NCBI RefSeq assembly: GCF_013337045.2
Contig: NZ_CP118261.1
Coordinates: 310,001-374,000 of the forward strand
DNA length: 64,000 nucleotides
Source: Agrobacterium vitis
GTDB lineage: Bacteria > Pseudomonadota > Alphaproteobacteria > Rhizobiales > Rhizobiaceae
Direction: 5' to 3'
The notes under the pieces were generated by a model. That model was not told the origin of the DNA. It made no database searches and saw only the letters and a list, made by a program, of their open reading frames with translations. The stretch's first letter is position 1, and the number at the start of each line of letters is the position of its first letter. Shown here in pieces: positions 48,695 through 57,647 of this stretch. A program made the position numbers and the translations under genes.

Positions 48695-49509
48695 CGGCTC
48701 TCGATTATACAGCGCCAACTGAGGCGCGTTGGCCACCGCGTCGGCTGGCGGGACTTGCGATCCTCGCAGGCCTGCTGGTATTCGCCTTCCTCCCCTTGCT
48801 GATCGGAAGTGAGGATCCACTGAAACAATCACTACGCCTCTCGTTGCAGGGGCCGACTGTGAGTAACTGGTTCGGATACGATCATCTGGGCCGCTCGATA
48901 CAAGCGCGCCTATCGGCTGCGCTGCGGCTATCCCTCGGCTTGGCAGGGCTGTCGGTCCTGACCGCGATGATCCCCGGCGCTCTTCTGGGTGCCGCCGCCG
49001 CCTGGCGCGGCGGCTTTGTCGACAGGGCGATCGGTGCGGTCTCGGAAGCTTTTCTGGCTCTGCCCGGACTACTCCTGGTCCTGATGCTGACTGCTATCGT
49101 CCCCGATAGCGCCGCCATGCTTTATCTTGGTATTTCGCTTGTGCTTTGGGTCGAATACTTCCGGATCACCCGCGCCCTGACAAAACCGTTGCTTGCCTCG
49201 CCAGCCGTCGAAGCCTCAAGGCTTCTCGGTTTCGGCCCAATTTATATTCTGCGCAGGCATTTATGGCCGGAGGTCGCGCCGGTGCTGCTGACTGTGGGGG
49301 CCTATGGGGCCGCATCTGCCATAATGGCTATTGCTGCACTCGGTTTCGTCAGTGTCGGTGTTCGTCCTCCGACATCCGAGCTCGGCGCCATGATGATCGA
49401 GCTTCTTCCCTATTACGAAGAAGCCCCCCACGCCATTCTCCAGCCAATCGCAACGATCTTTCTGATCGTTCTCGCGTTGCAGCTCATCGGGGGAAAGAAC
49501 AAGCCATGA
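48691..49509 (+). CDS. ABC transporter permease, DppC/NikC-like
   Basis: A 272-residue inner-membrane subunit of the C type: GYDHLGRSIQARLSAALRLSLGLAGLSVL after the first membrane segment, AFLALPGLLLVLMLTAIV, and the EAA-like EASRLLGFGPIYILRRHLWPEVAPVLL. It starts at an ATGA overlap with the B permease and ends with another one into the ATPase gene, so all four operon genes are coupled. Confidence 0.92.
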   Translation: MTALDYTAPTEARWPPRRLAGLAILAGLLVFAFLPLLIGSEDPLKQSLRLSLQGPTVSNWFGYDHLGRSIQARLSAALRLSLGLAGLSVLTAMIPGALLGAAAAWRGGFVDRAIGAVSEAFLALPGLLLVLMLTAIVPDSAAMLYLGISLVLWVEYFRITRALTKPLLASPAVEASRLLGFGPIYILRRHLWPEVAPVLLTVGAYGAASAIMAIAALGFVSVGVRPPTSELGAMMIELLPYYEEAPHAILQPIATIFLIVLALQLIGGKNKP

Positions 49510-50906
49510 CCGTTTTACTCGATGTGACCCATGCGACGGTTTTTACCTCAACCGGCGTCCTGGTAGAGCCGGTCAGCCTCACGCTTCATGCCGGGCGCGC
49601 TTTTACCATTCTTGGCGAAACCGGATCAGGCAAGAGCCTGCTCGCACAAGCCATCATGGGCATCCTGCCGGACGGGCTGGCCGCGAAGGGCAAAGCCATA
49701 ATAGACGGCATTGCCCTTGACCTCGCCAACCCCTCGGAGCATCGCGCGCTCTGGGGGCGCAAGGTCAGCATTCTGCCGCAAGAACCGTGGCTGGCGCTGG
49801 ACCCAACCATGCGTTCTGCCCGGCAGATTGCCGAGGGTCATCGGTTTGTTGGCGGCATGACGGCGACAGCTTCTCTCGCGGAGGCTCGTATCGACCTGGC
49901 AGCGCTCGGCGTGGCCGATGCTGAGAAAAAGCTGCCGGGCGAATTGTCCGGTGGCATGGCGCAGCGCGTGGCTTTTGCCGCAGCACGCGCAGGGGGCGCC
50001 CGGATTGTGGTTGCGGACGAACCGACAAAAGGGCTCGATGTCTCCCGCCGCGACGACGTCATCGCACTGTTGATGAAGGAAATCGAAGCAGGCGGCTCAG
50101 TCCTCACCATCACGCACGATCTTGCGCTCGCACGGCAAATGGGCGGTGACCTAGCTATCATGGTCAATGGGCGCATCGTTGAGCAGGGAGAGGCCGCGAC
50201 CATTTTGGCCCACCCGGAACATGATTATACACGCCGGCTGATCGCGGCCGATCCTGGCCGTTGCCAGAGGAATGCCAGCCGATCCGCAATCAAGGGCGAC
50301 CCCATCCTGACCGCCCGCTCCATCGCCAAGAGCCGTGGTGGAAAACGCCTGTTTGAGGGGCTTGATGTAGATATAGGTGCGGGTGAGATTGTCGGCGTCA
50401 CGGGTCCCAGTGGCTCGGGTAAGAGTACGCTCGGTGACATTCTACTTGGACTGCTGAAGCCGGACCGGGGTTCCGTCAACCGCCCGGCGGGTGTTGCTCG
50501 GACGCGCTATCAGAAGATCTACCAGGACCCGCCCTCCGCATTTCCAGCCAAGATCCGCATCGGCACGAATCTGGACGATCTTATCCGTCTGCACCGATTG
50601 GACCCGACACGGATCACGCCGCTGATGGAGCGACTGCACTTGTCGCAGACCTTGCTCGGACGCCGACCAGACGAAGTCTCCGGCGGCGAATTGCAACGTT
50701 TCGCCCTACTGCGGGCATTGCTCCTTGATCCCGTCTTCCTCTTCGCCGACGAACCAACATCAAGGCTCGATCTCATCACTCAACAGGAAACCATTGAACT
50801 GCTTAGCGAACTGGCACGGGAACAGAATTGCGCCGTACTCATCGTCAGCCACGATGCTGCCCTCATAGGACATGCCTGCGACCGGAGCTTGGTGATTTCG
50901 TCGTAA
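49506..50906 (+). CDS. Fused double ATP-binding protein of peptide/nickel ABC importer
   Basis: A 466-residue protein with two complete ABC domains. The first (about 1-245) has Walker A GETGSGKSLL, signature LSGGMAQR, Walker B IVVADEPTKGLD and THDLALARQMGG. The second (about 260-466) has GPSGSGKSTLG, VSGGELQR and FLFADEPTSRLD, SHDAALIGHA. Single-domain D and F subunits are usual in this family; here they are joined and shortened, without the C-terminal oligopeptide domain. It is the only ATPase in this operon and must serve both permeases. It is convergent with the proline-racemase-family gene 40 bases away. Confidence 0.93.
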   Translation: MTVLLDVTHATVFTSTGVLVEPVSLTLHAGRAFTILGETGSGKSLLAQAIMGILPDGLAAKGKAIIDGIALDLANPSEHRALWGRKVSILPQEPWLALDPTMRSARQIAEGHRFVGGMTATASLAEARIDLAALGVADAEKKLPGELSGGMAQRVAFAAARAGGARIVVADEPTKGLDVSRRDDVIALLMKEIEAGGSVLTITHDLALARQMGGDLAIMVNGRIVEQGEAATILAHPEHDYTRRLIAADPGRCQRNASRSAIKGDPILTARSIAKSRGGKRLFEGLDVDIGAGEIVGVTGPSGSGKSTLGDILLGLLKPDRGSVNRPAGVARTRYQKIYQDPPSAFPAKIRIGTNLDDLIRLHRLDPTRITPLMERLHLSQTLLGRRPDEVSGGELQRFALLRALLLDPVFLFADEPTSRLDLITQQETIELLSELAREQNCAVLIVSHDAALIGHACDRSLVISS

Positions 50907-50946
50907 GCCGGGCTACGATGCCGATGCGATGATCCCCTCTCCTCGT

Positions 50947-51975
50947 TCAAAATGCTGGCCAGGTATCCGAAAGCCGGTAGCCCGACGGCCATGGATCGGT
51001 CGGGTCGAGCATCAACTGGGATACTCCCGTTATCCAGGCGCGGCCGGAAATGACGGGGCGAATGGCGCTCAGCCCACCAATTTCTGTCAGCGAGTCGATG
51101 TGGCACTTGAATTCGGAATCAATGATCGAGCGCCCGATATAGGTCTCACCAACTCCGATTTCTCCCCGCGCATGCATGACGGCAAGTCGGGCGGAACAGC
51201 CGGTTCCCGTTGGGGAGCGATCGATCTTGCCGGGACGGATCGCAACGGCGCTCTTGCCAGTCAGGATGCCGTTTTCGCGCGTTGCTGGCGTCGTCATCTG
51301 GCAAAAGGAGATATGGTTCCAATCCGCATTACACGGATGCACGAACCCAAGCTGTTCGTTGGCAGCGGCGGTGATCCTCATACCGAGTTCCGCCAACTCC
51401 CTCGCCTCGTCGGGCTTCAGCGAGAAGCCGAGGCCGACCGCATCGACAATCACGAAACTGTCGCCGCCATAGGCGGTATCGACCGTCAGGGTGCCGAGCC
51501 CCTCGACTTCCAGCGCAGCGGCGAGCCGTGTTGCGAAAGAGGCCACATTCAGCACATTGATCCGCTCGGCCTTGCCATTGGCACATTCCGCCGTCACCTC
51601 GATGACACCGCCCGGTGCTTCCAGGACCATATGCGTCAGAGGCTCCTGCATCGAAATGATGCCGCTGTCGAGGATGGCGGTCGAAACACAAATAGAGTTC
51701 GAGCCTGACATCGGCGGCGTATCGGCTGGCTCCATGATAATGAAGCCCATCTGCGCGCGCGGGTCTTTCGGCGGGACCAGCAGATTGACATGCCGGAACA
51801 CCCCGCCGCGTGGCTCATTCAAAACAAAGTTTCGCAAGGTGTCGTCGCTGGCAATAAAACGCGACTGCTCCCAAAGCGTATCACCCGGCGGGGGTGAGAC
51901 GCCACCGACTATCACATCGCCGACCTCCCCTTCCGCGTGAACCCCGATAACGTGAATAACCTTGTTGGTGCGCAT
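50947..51975 (-). CDS. Proline racemase/hydroxyproline epimerase/dehydratase family protein with Ser-Thr site
   Basis: A 342-residue member of the proline racemase fold. The two catalytic positions are altered: MCGHG-type Cys is Ser90 in PMSGSNSI, and the second SPCGTGTSA Cys is Thr256 in [14 protein letters not shown]. In known members, Cys-Cys gives epimerase/racemase and Cys-Thr gives trans-3-hydroxyproline dehydratase; Ser-Thr argues against racemisation by the classical two-thiol mechanism and favours a dehydratase-like or unknown reaction. It is the last gene of the long minus-strand operon. An Ldh-family reductase able to act on pyrroline-2-carboxylate is encoded at 61670, which suits a 3-hydroxyproline dehydratase. 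AAAGGA is 8 bases before the ATG. Confidence 0.88.
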   Translation of the reverse strand: MRTNKVIHVIGVHAEGEVGDVIVGGVSPPPGDTLWEQSRFIASDDTLRNFVLNEPRGGVFRHVNLLVPPKDPRAQMGFIIMEPADTPPMSGSNSICVSTAILDSGIISMQEPLTHMVLEAPGGVIEVTAECANGKAERINVLNVASFATRLAAALEVEGLGTLTVDTAYGGDSFVIVDAVGLGFSLKPDEARELAELGMRITAAANEQLGFVHPCNADWNHISFCQMTTPATRENGILTGKSAVAIRPGKIDRSPTGTGCSARLAVMHARGEIGVGETYIGRSIIDSEFKCHIDSLTEIGGLSAIRPVISGRAWITGVSQLMLDPTDPWPSGYRLSDTWPAF

Positions 51976-52030
51976 TCGAAGGTTCCTTTAATTGCGGTCT
52001 GTGGCGAACCGGGTTTCAGCAGACATTCTG

Positions 52031-53011
52031 CTAAAGGATATCATCGCGCAGGCAGGCCGCCACATGGTCGGGACCCAGTGCCCGCAAGAGCGGCACGGTT
52101 TGCGCGCAAGCCGGCATGGCGTAGCGGCATCGCGTTCGGAACACGCAGCCGCTCGGCGGATCGATCGGATTGGGAAGATCACCCTCTGCCATGGCACGGA
52201 TCGGCTGATGGTCGGGGTCTGGAACAGGCGATGCCGAAAGAAGCGCTTCGGTATAGGGATGGCGCGGGCGCGCATAAAGCGCGTCGCGAGGCGCAATCTC
52301 CATCACCCGCCCAAGATAAAGCACCACGACGCGGTCGCATAGATGCTCCACGACGCCGAGATCGTGCGAGATGAACAGCATCGTCAGATGCAGAAGTTCT
52401 TTAAGATCTTGCAGGAGGTTCAGAACCTGCGCCTGAACCGAAACATCAAGCGCAGAGACAGGCTCGTCAGCCACAACGAATTCCGGCTCCACGATCAGCG
52501 CACGGGCAATCACGATGCGCTGACGCTGGCCGCCGGAAAACTCATGCGGGTAACGGTTTGCGGCATCCACGGGCAGGCCAACAAGGTCCAGCATCTCCGT
52601 CACGCGGCGCGCACGATCCGCCTTGTTGCCGATGCCATGCACTTCAAGCCCTTCAGCAATTTGCGCGCCCACCCGCATGCGCGGGTTGAGGCTCGAAAAT
52701 GGGTCCTGGAAGATCATCTGAATACGCTTGCGAAAAGGCAGAGTATCGCGCTCGACAAGATTTCCAATATTCTGCGTGTCGAAGACGATGTTGCCACTGC
52801 TTGGTGCATCCAGACGCATGACCAGTCGACCTATGGTGGTCTTTCCCGATCCAGATTCGCCGACAAGGCCAACCGTCTCGCCCCTGCGCACGGAAAAGTT
52901 CACATCCGCGACAGCATGGACGTAGCGGGCGGGGCCGAAAAACGCATCGCGCTTCACCGGAAAGCGCTTGACGAGGTTTTCAAGAACCAGAAGATCGGGT
53001 TTGTCACTCAT
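52031..53011 (-). CDS. Oligopeptide-type ABC ATP-binding protein, DppF/OppF-like
   Basis: A 326-residue ATPase: Walker [13 protein letters not shown]-loop [16 protein letters not shown], signature FSGGQRQR, Walker [15 protein letters not shown], and a C-terminal oligopeptide/dipeptide domain with the cysteine cluster ([16 protein letters not shown]). It overlaps the DppD-like gene by an ATGA. It lies 55 bases upstream of the proline-racemase-family gene. Confidence 0.94.
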   Translation of the reverse strand: MSDKPDLLVLENLVKRFPVKRDAFFGPARYVHAVADVNFSVRRGETVGLVGESGSGKTTIGRLVMRLDAPSSGNIVFDTQNIGNLVERDTLPFRKRIQMIFQDPFSSLNPRMRVGAQIAEGLEVHGIGNKADRARRVTEMLDLVGLPVDAANRYPHEFSGGQRQRIVIARALIVEPEFVVADEPVSALDVSVQAQVLNLLQDLKELLHLTMLFISHDLGVVEHLCDRVVVLYLGRVMEIAPRDALYARPRHPYTEALLSASPVPDPDHQPIRAMAEGDLPNPIDPPSGCVFRTRCRYAMPACAQTVPLLRALGPDHVAACLRDDIL

Positions 53012-54030
53012 GGAGCAACCTCCTTCCAGTGCAAGCAGCGGACGATGTGATCCGCCTCCACGCTTTCGAACGGTGGGTTGGCGCGCAAACAGTCATCCGT
53101 CGCGAATTTGCAACGAGACGCGAAACGACAGCCCGCCGGAAGGTCGAAGGGACTGGGGGGAATGCCTCCGATCGCTGGCAGGCGACCGTCTCTGCCGACA
53201 GCCCCTTTGCGCGGGATCGAGTTCAACAGGCCGATCGTGTAGGGATGGCGGGGATTGGAAAAAATCCGTCGCACCGGACCGTGCTCCACGATCTGCCCGG
53301 CGTACATGACAGCCACGTCATCAGCGACCTGCGCGATCACGCCCATATTGTGGGTGATGAAAAGAACGGACATGCCGATCTCGCCCTGCAGACGCTTGAT
53401 AAGGTCAATAATCTGCGCCTGGATCGTCACGTCTAGCGCCGTCGTCGGCTCATCTGCAATCAGCAGGGACGGGCGACAGGACAGCGCAATTGCGATCATC
53501 ACGCGTTGGCGCATTCCACCCGACATCTGGTGGGGATAGTCATCGACGCGCTTCTCGGGCGCTGGAATGCCGACCAGACGCAGCATTTCTATGGCACGGT
53601 GGCGTGCCTCGACCTTGCTGGCCCCCTGGTGTAGCCGGACGGCCTCGGCGATTTGCTTGCCGACCGGCCAGACCGGATCGAGACTGGTCATCGGCTCCTG
53701 GAATACCATCGCGATTTCGTTGCCGCGAACGGCTCGCATCTCTTTTTCCGGCAGCCTCTTAAGATCGACCTCGCCGTTTCCGCTTTTGAACAGCATGGAG
53801 CCGCCGGCGATCCGGCCATTACTGCGTTCGACGAGGCGCATCAAAGAGAGACTGGTCACCGATTTGCCCGACCCGGATTCGCCCACGAGACCCAGCGTCT
53901 TGCCCGGAGCAATGGAAAACGACACACCATCGACGCTGGTGACGAGGCCGCGCGGTGTGTCGAAGGTCGTCTTCAGGTCGCTGACGGTCAGAAGCATGGC
54001 CGTGGAGGAAGCGTGAGTGTTCATGGTCAT
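53008..54030 (-). CDS. Oligopeptide-type ABC ATP-binding protein, DppD/OppD-like
   Basis: A 340-residue ATPase: Walker [29 protein letters not shown], signature MSGGMRQR, Walker [17 protein letters not shown], and the C-terminal domain with [16 protein letters not shown]. The start ATG overlaps the stop of the DppB-like permease (ATGA). Together with the DppF-like protein it powers the channel. Confidence 0.94.
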   Translation of the reverse strand: MTMNTHASSTAMLLTVSDLKTTFDTPRGLVTSVDGVSFSIAPGKTLGLVGESGSGKSVTSLSLMRLVERSNGRIAGGSMLFKSGNGEVDLKRLPEKEMRAVRGNEIAMVFQEPMTSLDPVWPVGKQIAEAVRLHQGASKVEARHRAIEMLRLVGIPAPEKRVDDYPHQMSGGMRQRVMIAIALSCRPSLLIADEPTTALDVTIQAQIIDLIKRLQGEIGMSVLFITHNMGVIAQVADDVAVMYAGQIVEHGPVRRIFSNPRHPYTIGLLNSIPRKGAVGRDGRLPAIGGIPPSPFDLPAGCRFASRCKFATDDCLRANPPFESVEADHIVRCLHWKEVAP

Positions 54031-55028
54031 GAGCGCCTCACCCTTGGGTCGACAACACCGTAAAGGATGTCGACAAGGAAGTTGACGACGATATAGATCA
54101 ACGCGCTCAAGAGGATAAAGGCCTGCACCACGGCATAATCCTGCCTGAGGATACCGTCGATCACCAACCCGCCGACACCAGGCCAGGTATAGATGCGCTC
54201 GACCAGCACGGAACCACCCAACAGCTGGGCAAGGATCAACCCGCCAGCCGTGAGCGTAGGCAGGAAGGCATTCGGCAGCACATGACCAAATGCAATCGCA
54301 AGGCTGCGGACACCCTTGGCGTGGAGCACTGTGACAAACGGTTCGTTTGCCGTATCAAGGAGATTGGCACGCAATAGCCGGATCAGATAACCGAGCGACC
54401 CTAGCGCGAGCGTCACACTTGGTAGCGCCAGAGAGTGAAGCGCACCGAAGAACCCGGACATGTCGCCGGCAAGCAGGAAGTCTATACTGTAGAGCCCTGT
54501 CACAACCGCCGGAGGCGCATCGCCACGCCCAACAGGGCCAGGGAACCAACCGAGATTTTCCGAAAAGACGATCAGGAAAAGCAGCGCGATCCAGAAGGGT
54601 GGAACGCCAACGAAAACGAAAGCAGAGCCACGCAGCAACCGATCGAGCCAGCGCGAACGCGCAAAGACGGAAAACACCGTCAGGAATATCGCGCCGATGA
54701 AAGCAAAGAGAAAGGCGTAAAGCGCAAGTTCCGCGCTAGCCGGCAAGCGTTGCCCGATCTGCTGAAGCACCGGCTGGCCGGCACTATATGAGAAACCCCA
54801 GTCGCCTCTGACAAATCCGACAATATAATCGGCATATTGTATATAAAGTGGTTTATTGAGGCCAAGTGCTGCCTCCACCTGCCTGATGACCTCGTCTGTC
54901 GCGAAGGGGCCGGCAATGAGACGAGCAGGGTTTGTCGGTACAGCGCGCAGCACGATGAAGGCGATGAGGGAGGAGCCCAAAAGCGTCAGCAGTGCCGAAA
55001 AGATCCGTTCCATGATGAAGCGAAGCAT
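54027..55028 (-). CDS. ABC transporter permease, DppB-like
   Basis: A 333-residue inner-membrane subunit beginning MLRFIMERIFSALLTLLGSSLIAFIVLRAVPTNPA, the standard B-subunit start. Six hydrophobic segments, the VPPFWIALLFLIVFSENLGWFP region and the GGSVLVERIYTWPGVGGLVIDGI loop are present. The ATG at 55026-55028 is used because a longer frame upstream has no homology and crosses the DppC-like stop; GGGAAGG precedes it. Confidence 0.92.
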   Translation of the reverse strand: MLRFIMERIFSALLTLLGSSLIAFIVLRAVPTNPARLIAGPFATDEVIRQVEAALGLNKPLYIQYADYIVGFVRGDWGFSYSAGQPVLQQIGQRLPASAELALYAFLFAFIGAIFLTVFSVFARSRWLDRLLRGSAFVFVGVPPFWIALLFLIVFSENLGWFPGPVGRGDAPPAVVTGLYSIDFLLAGDMSGFFGALHSLALPSVTLALGSLGYLIRLLRANLLDTANEPFVTVLHAKGVRSLAIAFGHVLPNAFLPTLTAGGLILAQLLGGSVLVERIYTWPGVGGLVIDGILRQDYAVVQAFILLSALIYIVVNFLVDILYGVVDPRVRRS

Positions 55029-55030
55029 GT

Positions 55031-55924
55031 CTAATACCTTCCCATCGCGGACTTCGGGTCGTAATATTCGCGCAGACGGTCGGCGATCAAGTTCGCGGAT
55101 GCGGCCAGAAAGAAGATGCCAAGGCCGGGGAAAAGGCCGAGCCACCATTGCCCCGTCAGCGCATAGGCGAGACCTTCCGTAATCATCGTTCCCCATTCGG
55201 GTAGCGGCGGCTGGATGCCGAGACCGACAAAGCCGAGCGCTGCCAGCGTCAGAATCGCGAAGCTGAAGACCGACGACGCCTGAATCAAAACCGTCGAAAC
55301 CGTCTGCGGCAGGACATGACGGCGCACGATGCTGAGCCGGGATACGCCGAGGGCCCGCGCCGCGTCGATATAGGAGAGATTGCGGATGCGCAGCACCTCG
55401 CTGCGAAGCAGGCGATAATACCAGGGGATCGCTGCCAGAACGATGCCGAACACGGCTGAAACAACACCGGGACCGAGCCCGATCGCGACTGCCATGGCCA
55501 GGATCAATGGCGGAAAGGACAGGATTGCATCCATGATCCGCGAAACGGCGAGGTCAAACCAGCCGCCTGAAAAACCGGCCACCAGGCCAAGCCCCCCGCC
55601 AAGCAGCGTGGCGAGAACTGTTACCACGCACGACACGGCCAATGAAACCCGTGCGCCGCTCATGAAGCGGGCCAGCACATCGCGACCGACATCATCCGTT
55701 CCCATTGGATGCGACCAGTCCGGCGGTGAAAGGGCGGTCAAAATGTCCACTTCGAGCGGGTCGAAATGCCAGACCATCGGCCCGAAGACCGCGATGGCGA
55801 ACAGGACGACCAGAATGATCGTTCCCGCTGCCATTTCACCGTCCATAAATATTTGACCGAAGAGGGACCGCATGATGTTCCTTTGCGAAAAGAACCGGGA
55901 GAAATCGTATCCCTTCCGGCTCAT
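55031..55924 (-). CDS. ABC transporter permease, DppC-like
   Basis: A 297-residue inner-membrane subunit. It shows the C-type pattern HPMGTDDVGRDVLARFMSGARVSL, the ILSFPPLILAMAVAIGLG segment and the EAA-type DAARALGVSRLSIVRRHVLPQTVSTVL. It lies 5 bases downstream of the HyuB-like gene. DppC-then-DppB order inside an enzyme-containing operon is less usual than B-then-C. Confidence 0.92.
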   Translation of the reverse strand: MSRKGYDFSRFFSQRNIMRSLFGQIFMDGEMAAGTIILVVLFAIAVFGPMVWHFDPLEVDILTALSPPDWSHPMGTDDVGRDVLARFMSGARVSLAVSCVVTVLATLLGGGLGLVAGFSGGWFDLAVSRIMDAILSFPPLILAMAVAIGLGPGVVSAVFGIVLAAIPWYYRLLRSEVLRIRNLSYIDAARALGVSRLSIVRRHVLPQTVSTVLIQASSVFSFAILTLAALGFVGLGIQPPLPEWGTMITEGLAYALTGQWWLGLFPGLGIFFLAASANLIADRLREYYDPKSAMGRY

Positions 55925-55929
55925 GAGAT

Positions 55930-57645
55930 TCAGAATGCGTGCGGATAATGCTGTCGCGCAAAGGCCTCAGAGATATAACCGTCATCGAGATCGGCCTGGA
56001 TCTTCTCCAAAGGTCGCTCAGCGGGCTCGCCATATCCGCCGCCGCCGCCGGTTTGCAGCTTGAGCAAGCCGCCCTTAGGGACGAGAAAATGCGTGGTTTT
56101 CGGAACGATATGTTCTGTGCCGTCCGGCATGACCACCATTGCATTGTTCGCACGGCCACCAAGGCCGCCCTTAAGTCCCCAGGGCTGGTTCTTCGAGCGT
56201 TCGAACACCGTTGTGATGAATGTGTCTTCCGTCATCTCAAAGAAGAGATCGATGCCTGGTCCGCCACGATATTTGCCGGGACCGACGGAATCCTGCGCCA
56301 GAGCAAGGCGCTCGACGAGGAAAGGATTGCGGGCCTCCCAGACTTCGACCGGGGTGAAGCGCGTGGCCGATTCCGAGATATGCAGCATGGTGCCGCCATC
56401 GCCGCCATCCCAGGCACCCTGCCCGGTCGGATGCGGGGCGCCATCCGCCCAGGCCTCGCCGGTTTCCTCGCGGGTTCCCCACCAGACGACCGAGCAAATA
56501 CACCCGCCAGAGCAGGCCGGAACAGATGAAGGCAGTGCCTTGGAGATAGCGTTGTAGATGACTTCGATCGCCTGCAATGCCGACCAGCCATAGAGAAAGC
56601 AGGGAGACGGCGGTTCGGGATCGAACATGCTGCCGGGGCGGGTGATGACCTTGATCGGCCGGAAGTGGCCTTCATGGGGCGCTTCGCCATAGCCGGCAAG
56701 CATGGTAATCGCAACACGGCTCGCGGAGATCGTCGATGGCAGGGGGCTGTTGACGGGACCGCCTTGCGCATCAGGGGTTTCGGAAAAGTCGATGGTGACG
56801 TCCGAGCCCTTCACGTCGACAGTGATTTCAAAGGGAATTCGGTTCTTGGTGACGCCGTTGTCGTCCATTTCCCCATTGCCCACATAGCGGCCATCGGGAA
56901 TCTTCTCGAAGAAGCTGCGAATGATGGCCTCTCCATGGTCGAACATATGCTCGACAGCATTGCGATACGTGTCGAGGCCGAAACGCTCCACCACTTCGAG
57001 GAAGCTCTTGGCTCCGACGCGGCATCCGGTAACCTGGGCATCGAGGTCACCCGATACGGCCTTGGGAACGCGGCTGTTGCCGAGGATCATGCGATAGATG
57101 TCGTCGTTAAGCTCGCCCTTTTTGTAGATCTTCACGCCTGGGAAGATCGTGCCTTCCTGGTAGACATCCGTGGTGTCGGTGCAATAGGGATCCTTGGCGG
57201 CGATATCGAGCCAGTGGCCCTTGATCGCCGTGTAGCCGATCAGGTCCTGCCGATAGAAGACCGGCATGATGATGACCATGTCCTGGGGATGCGAACCAGT
57301 GCCATAAGGCCAATTGTACATCAGGATGTCGCCATCGAAGATCTTGTCTTCGCCGCCGATATTCTTGACAGCCTCGCGCACGGCAAAGTTCAGCGTTCCC
57401 ATGAAGATGGGAAGGCTTGGCGCTTGAGAGAGCATACGCAGCTCTCGATCATAGATGGCGACAGCAAAGTCCAGCACCTCGTAAATGATCGGCGAGAAAG
57501 CCGTCCGGATCAGCGCCCGCTTCATCTGGTTGGCGGCCGAATTGAGCGCATGCCGCACGACTTCCGTCGTGATCGGATCGGAGTTGACGGCAAGCCCTTT
57601 GCTGGGAACCCCTGCCAAGTGAAGGACTGGATCTTTCCGCTTCAT
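55930..57645 (-). CDS. Hydantoinase B/oxoprolinase family protein
   Basis: A 571-residue HyuB-type subunit. Recognisable segments: VRHALNSAANQMKRALIRTAFSPIIYEVLDFAVAIYD, YNWPYGTGSHPQDMVIIMPVF, RYVGNGEMDDNG, DFSETPDAQGGPVNSPL, GGDGGTMLHISESATRFTPVEVWEARNPFLVER and a C-terminal glycine-rich LQTGGGGGYGEPAERP. With HyuA it hydrolyses cyclic amides (N-methylhydantoin, 5-oxoproline) or carboxylates ketones, driven by ATP. The ATG at 57643-57645 follows the HyuA stop by 2 bases with GGAAGA upstream. Confidence 0.94.
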   Translation of the reverse strand: MKRKDPVLHLAGVPSKGLAVNSDPITTEVVRHALNSAANQMKRALIRTAFSPIIYEVLDFAVAIYDRELRMLSQAPSLPIFMGTLNFAVREAVKNIGGEDKIFDGDILMYNWPYGTGSHPQDMVIIMPVFYRQDLIGYTAIKGHWLDIAAKDPYCTDTTDVYQEGTIFPGVKIYKKGELNDDIYRMILGNSRVPKAVSGDLDAQVTGCRVGAKSFLEVVERFGLDTYRNAVEHMFDHGEAIIRSFFEKIPDGRYVGNGEMDDNGVTKNRIPFEITVDVKGSDVTIDFSETPDAQGGPVNSPLPSTISASRVAITMLAGYGEAPHEGHFRPIKVITRPGSMFDPEPPSPCFLYGWSALQAIEVIYNAISKALPSSVPACSGGCICSVVWWGTREETGEAWADGAPHPTGQGAWDGGDGGTMLHISESATRFTPVEVWEARNPFLVERLALAQDSVGPGKYRGGPGIDLFFEMTEDTFITTVFERSKNQPWGLKGGLGGRANNAMVVMPDGTEHIVPKTTHFLVPKGGLLKLQTGGGGGYGEPAERPLEKIQADLDDGYISEAFARQHYPHAF

Positions 57646-57647
57646 GA

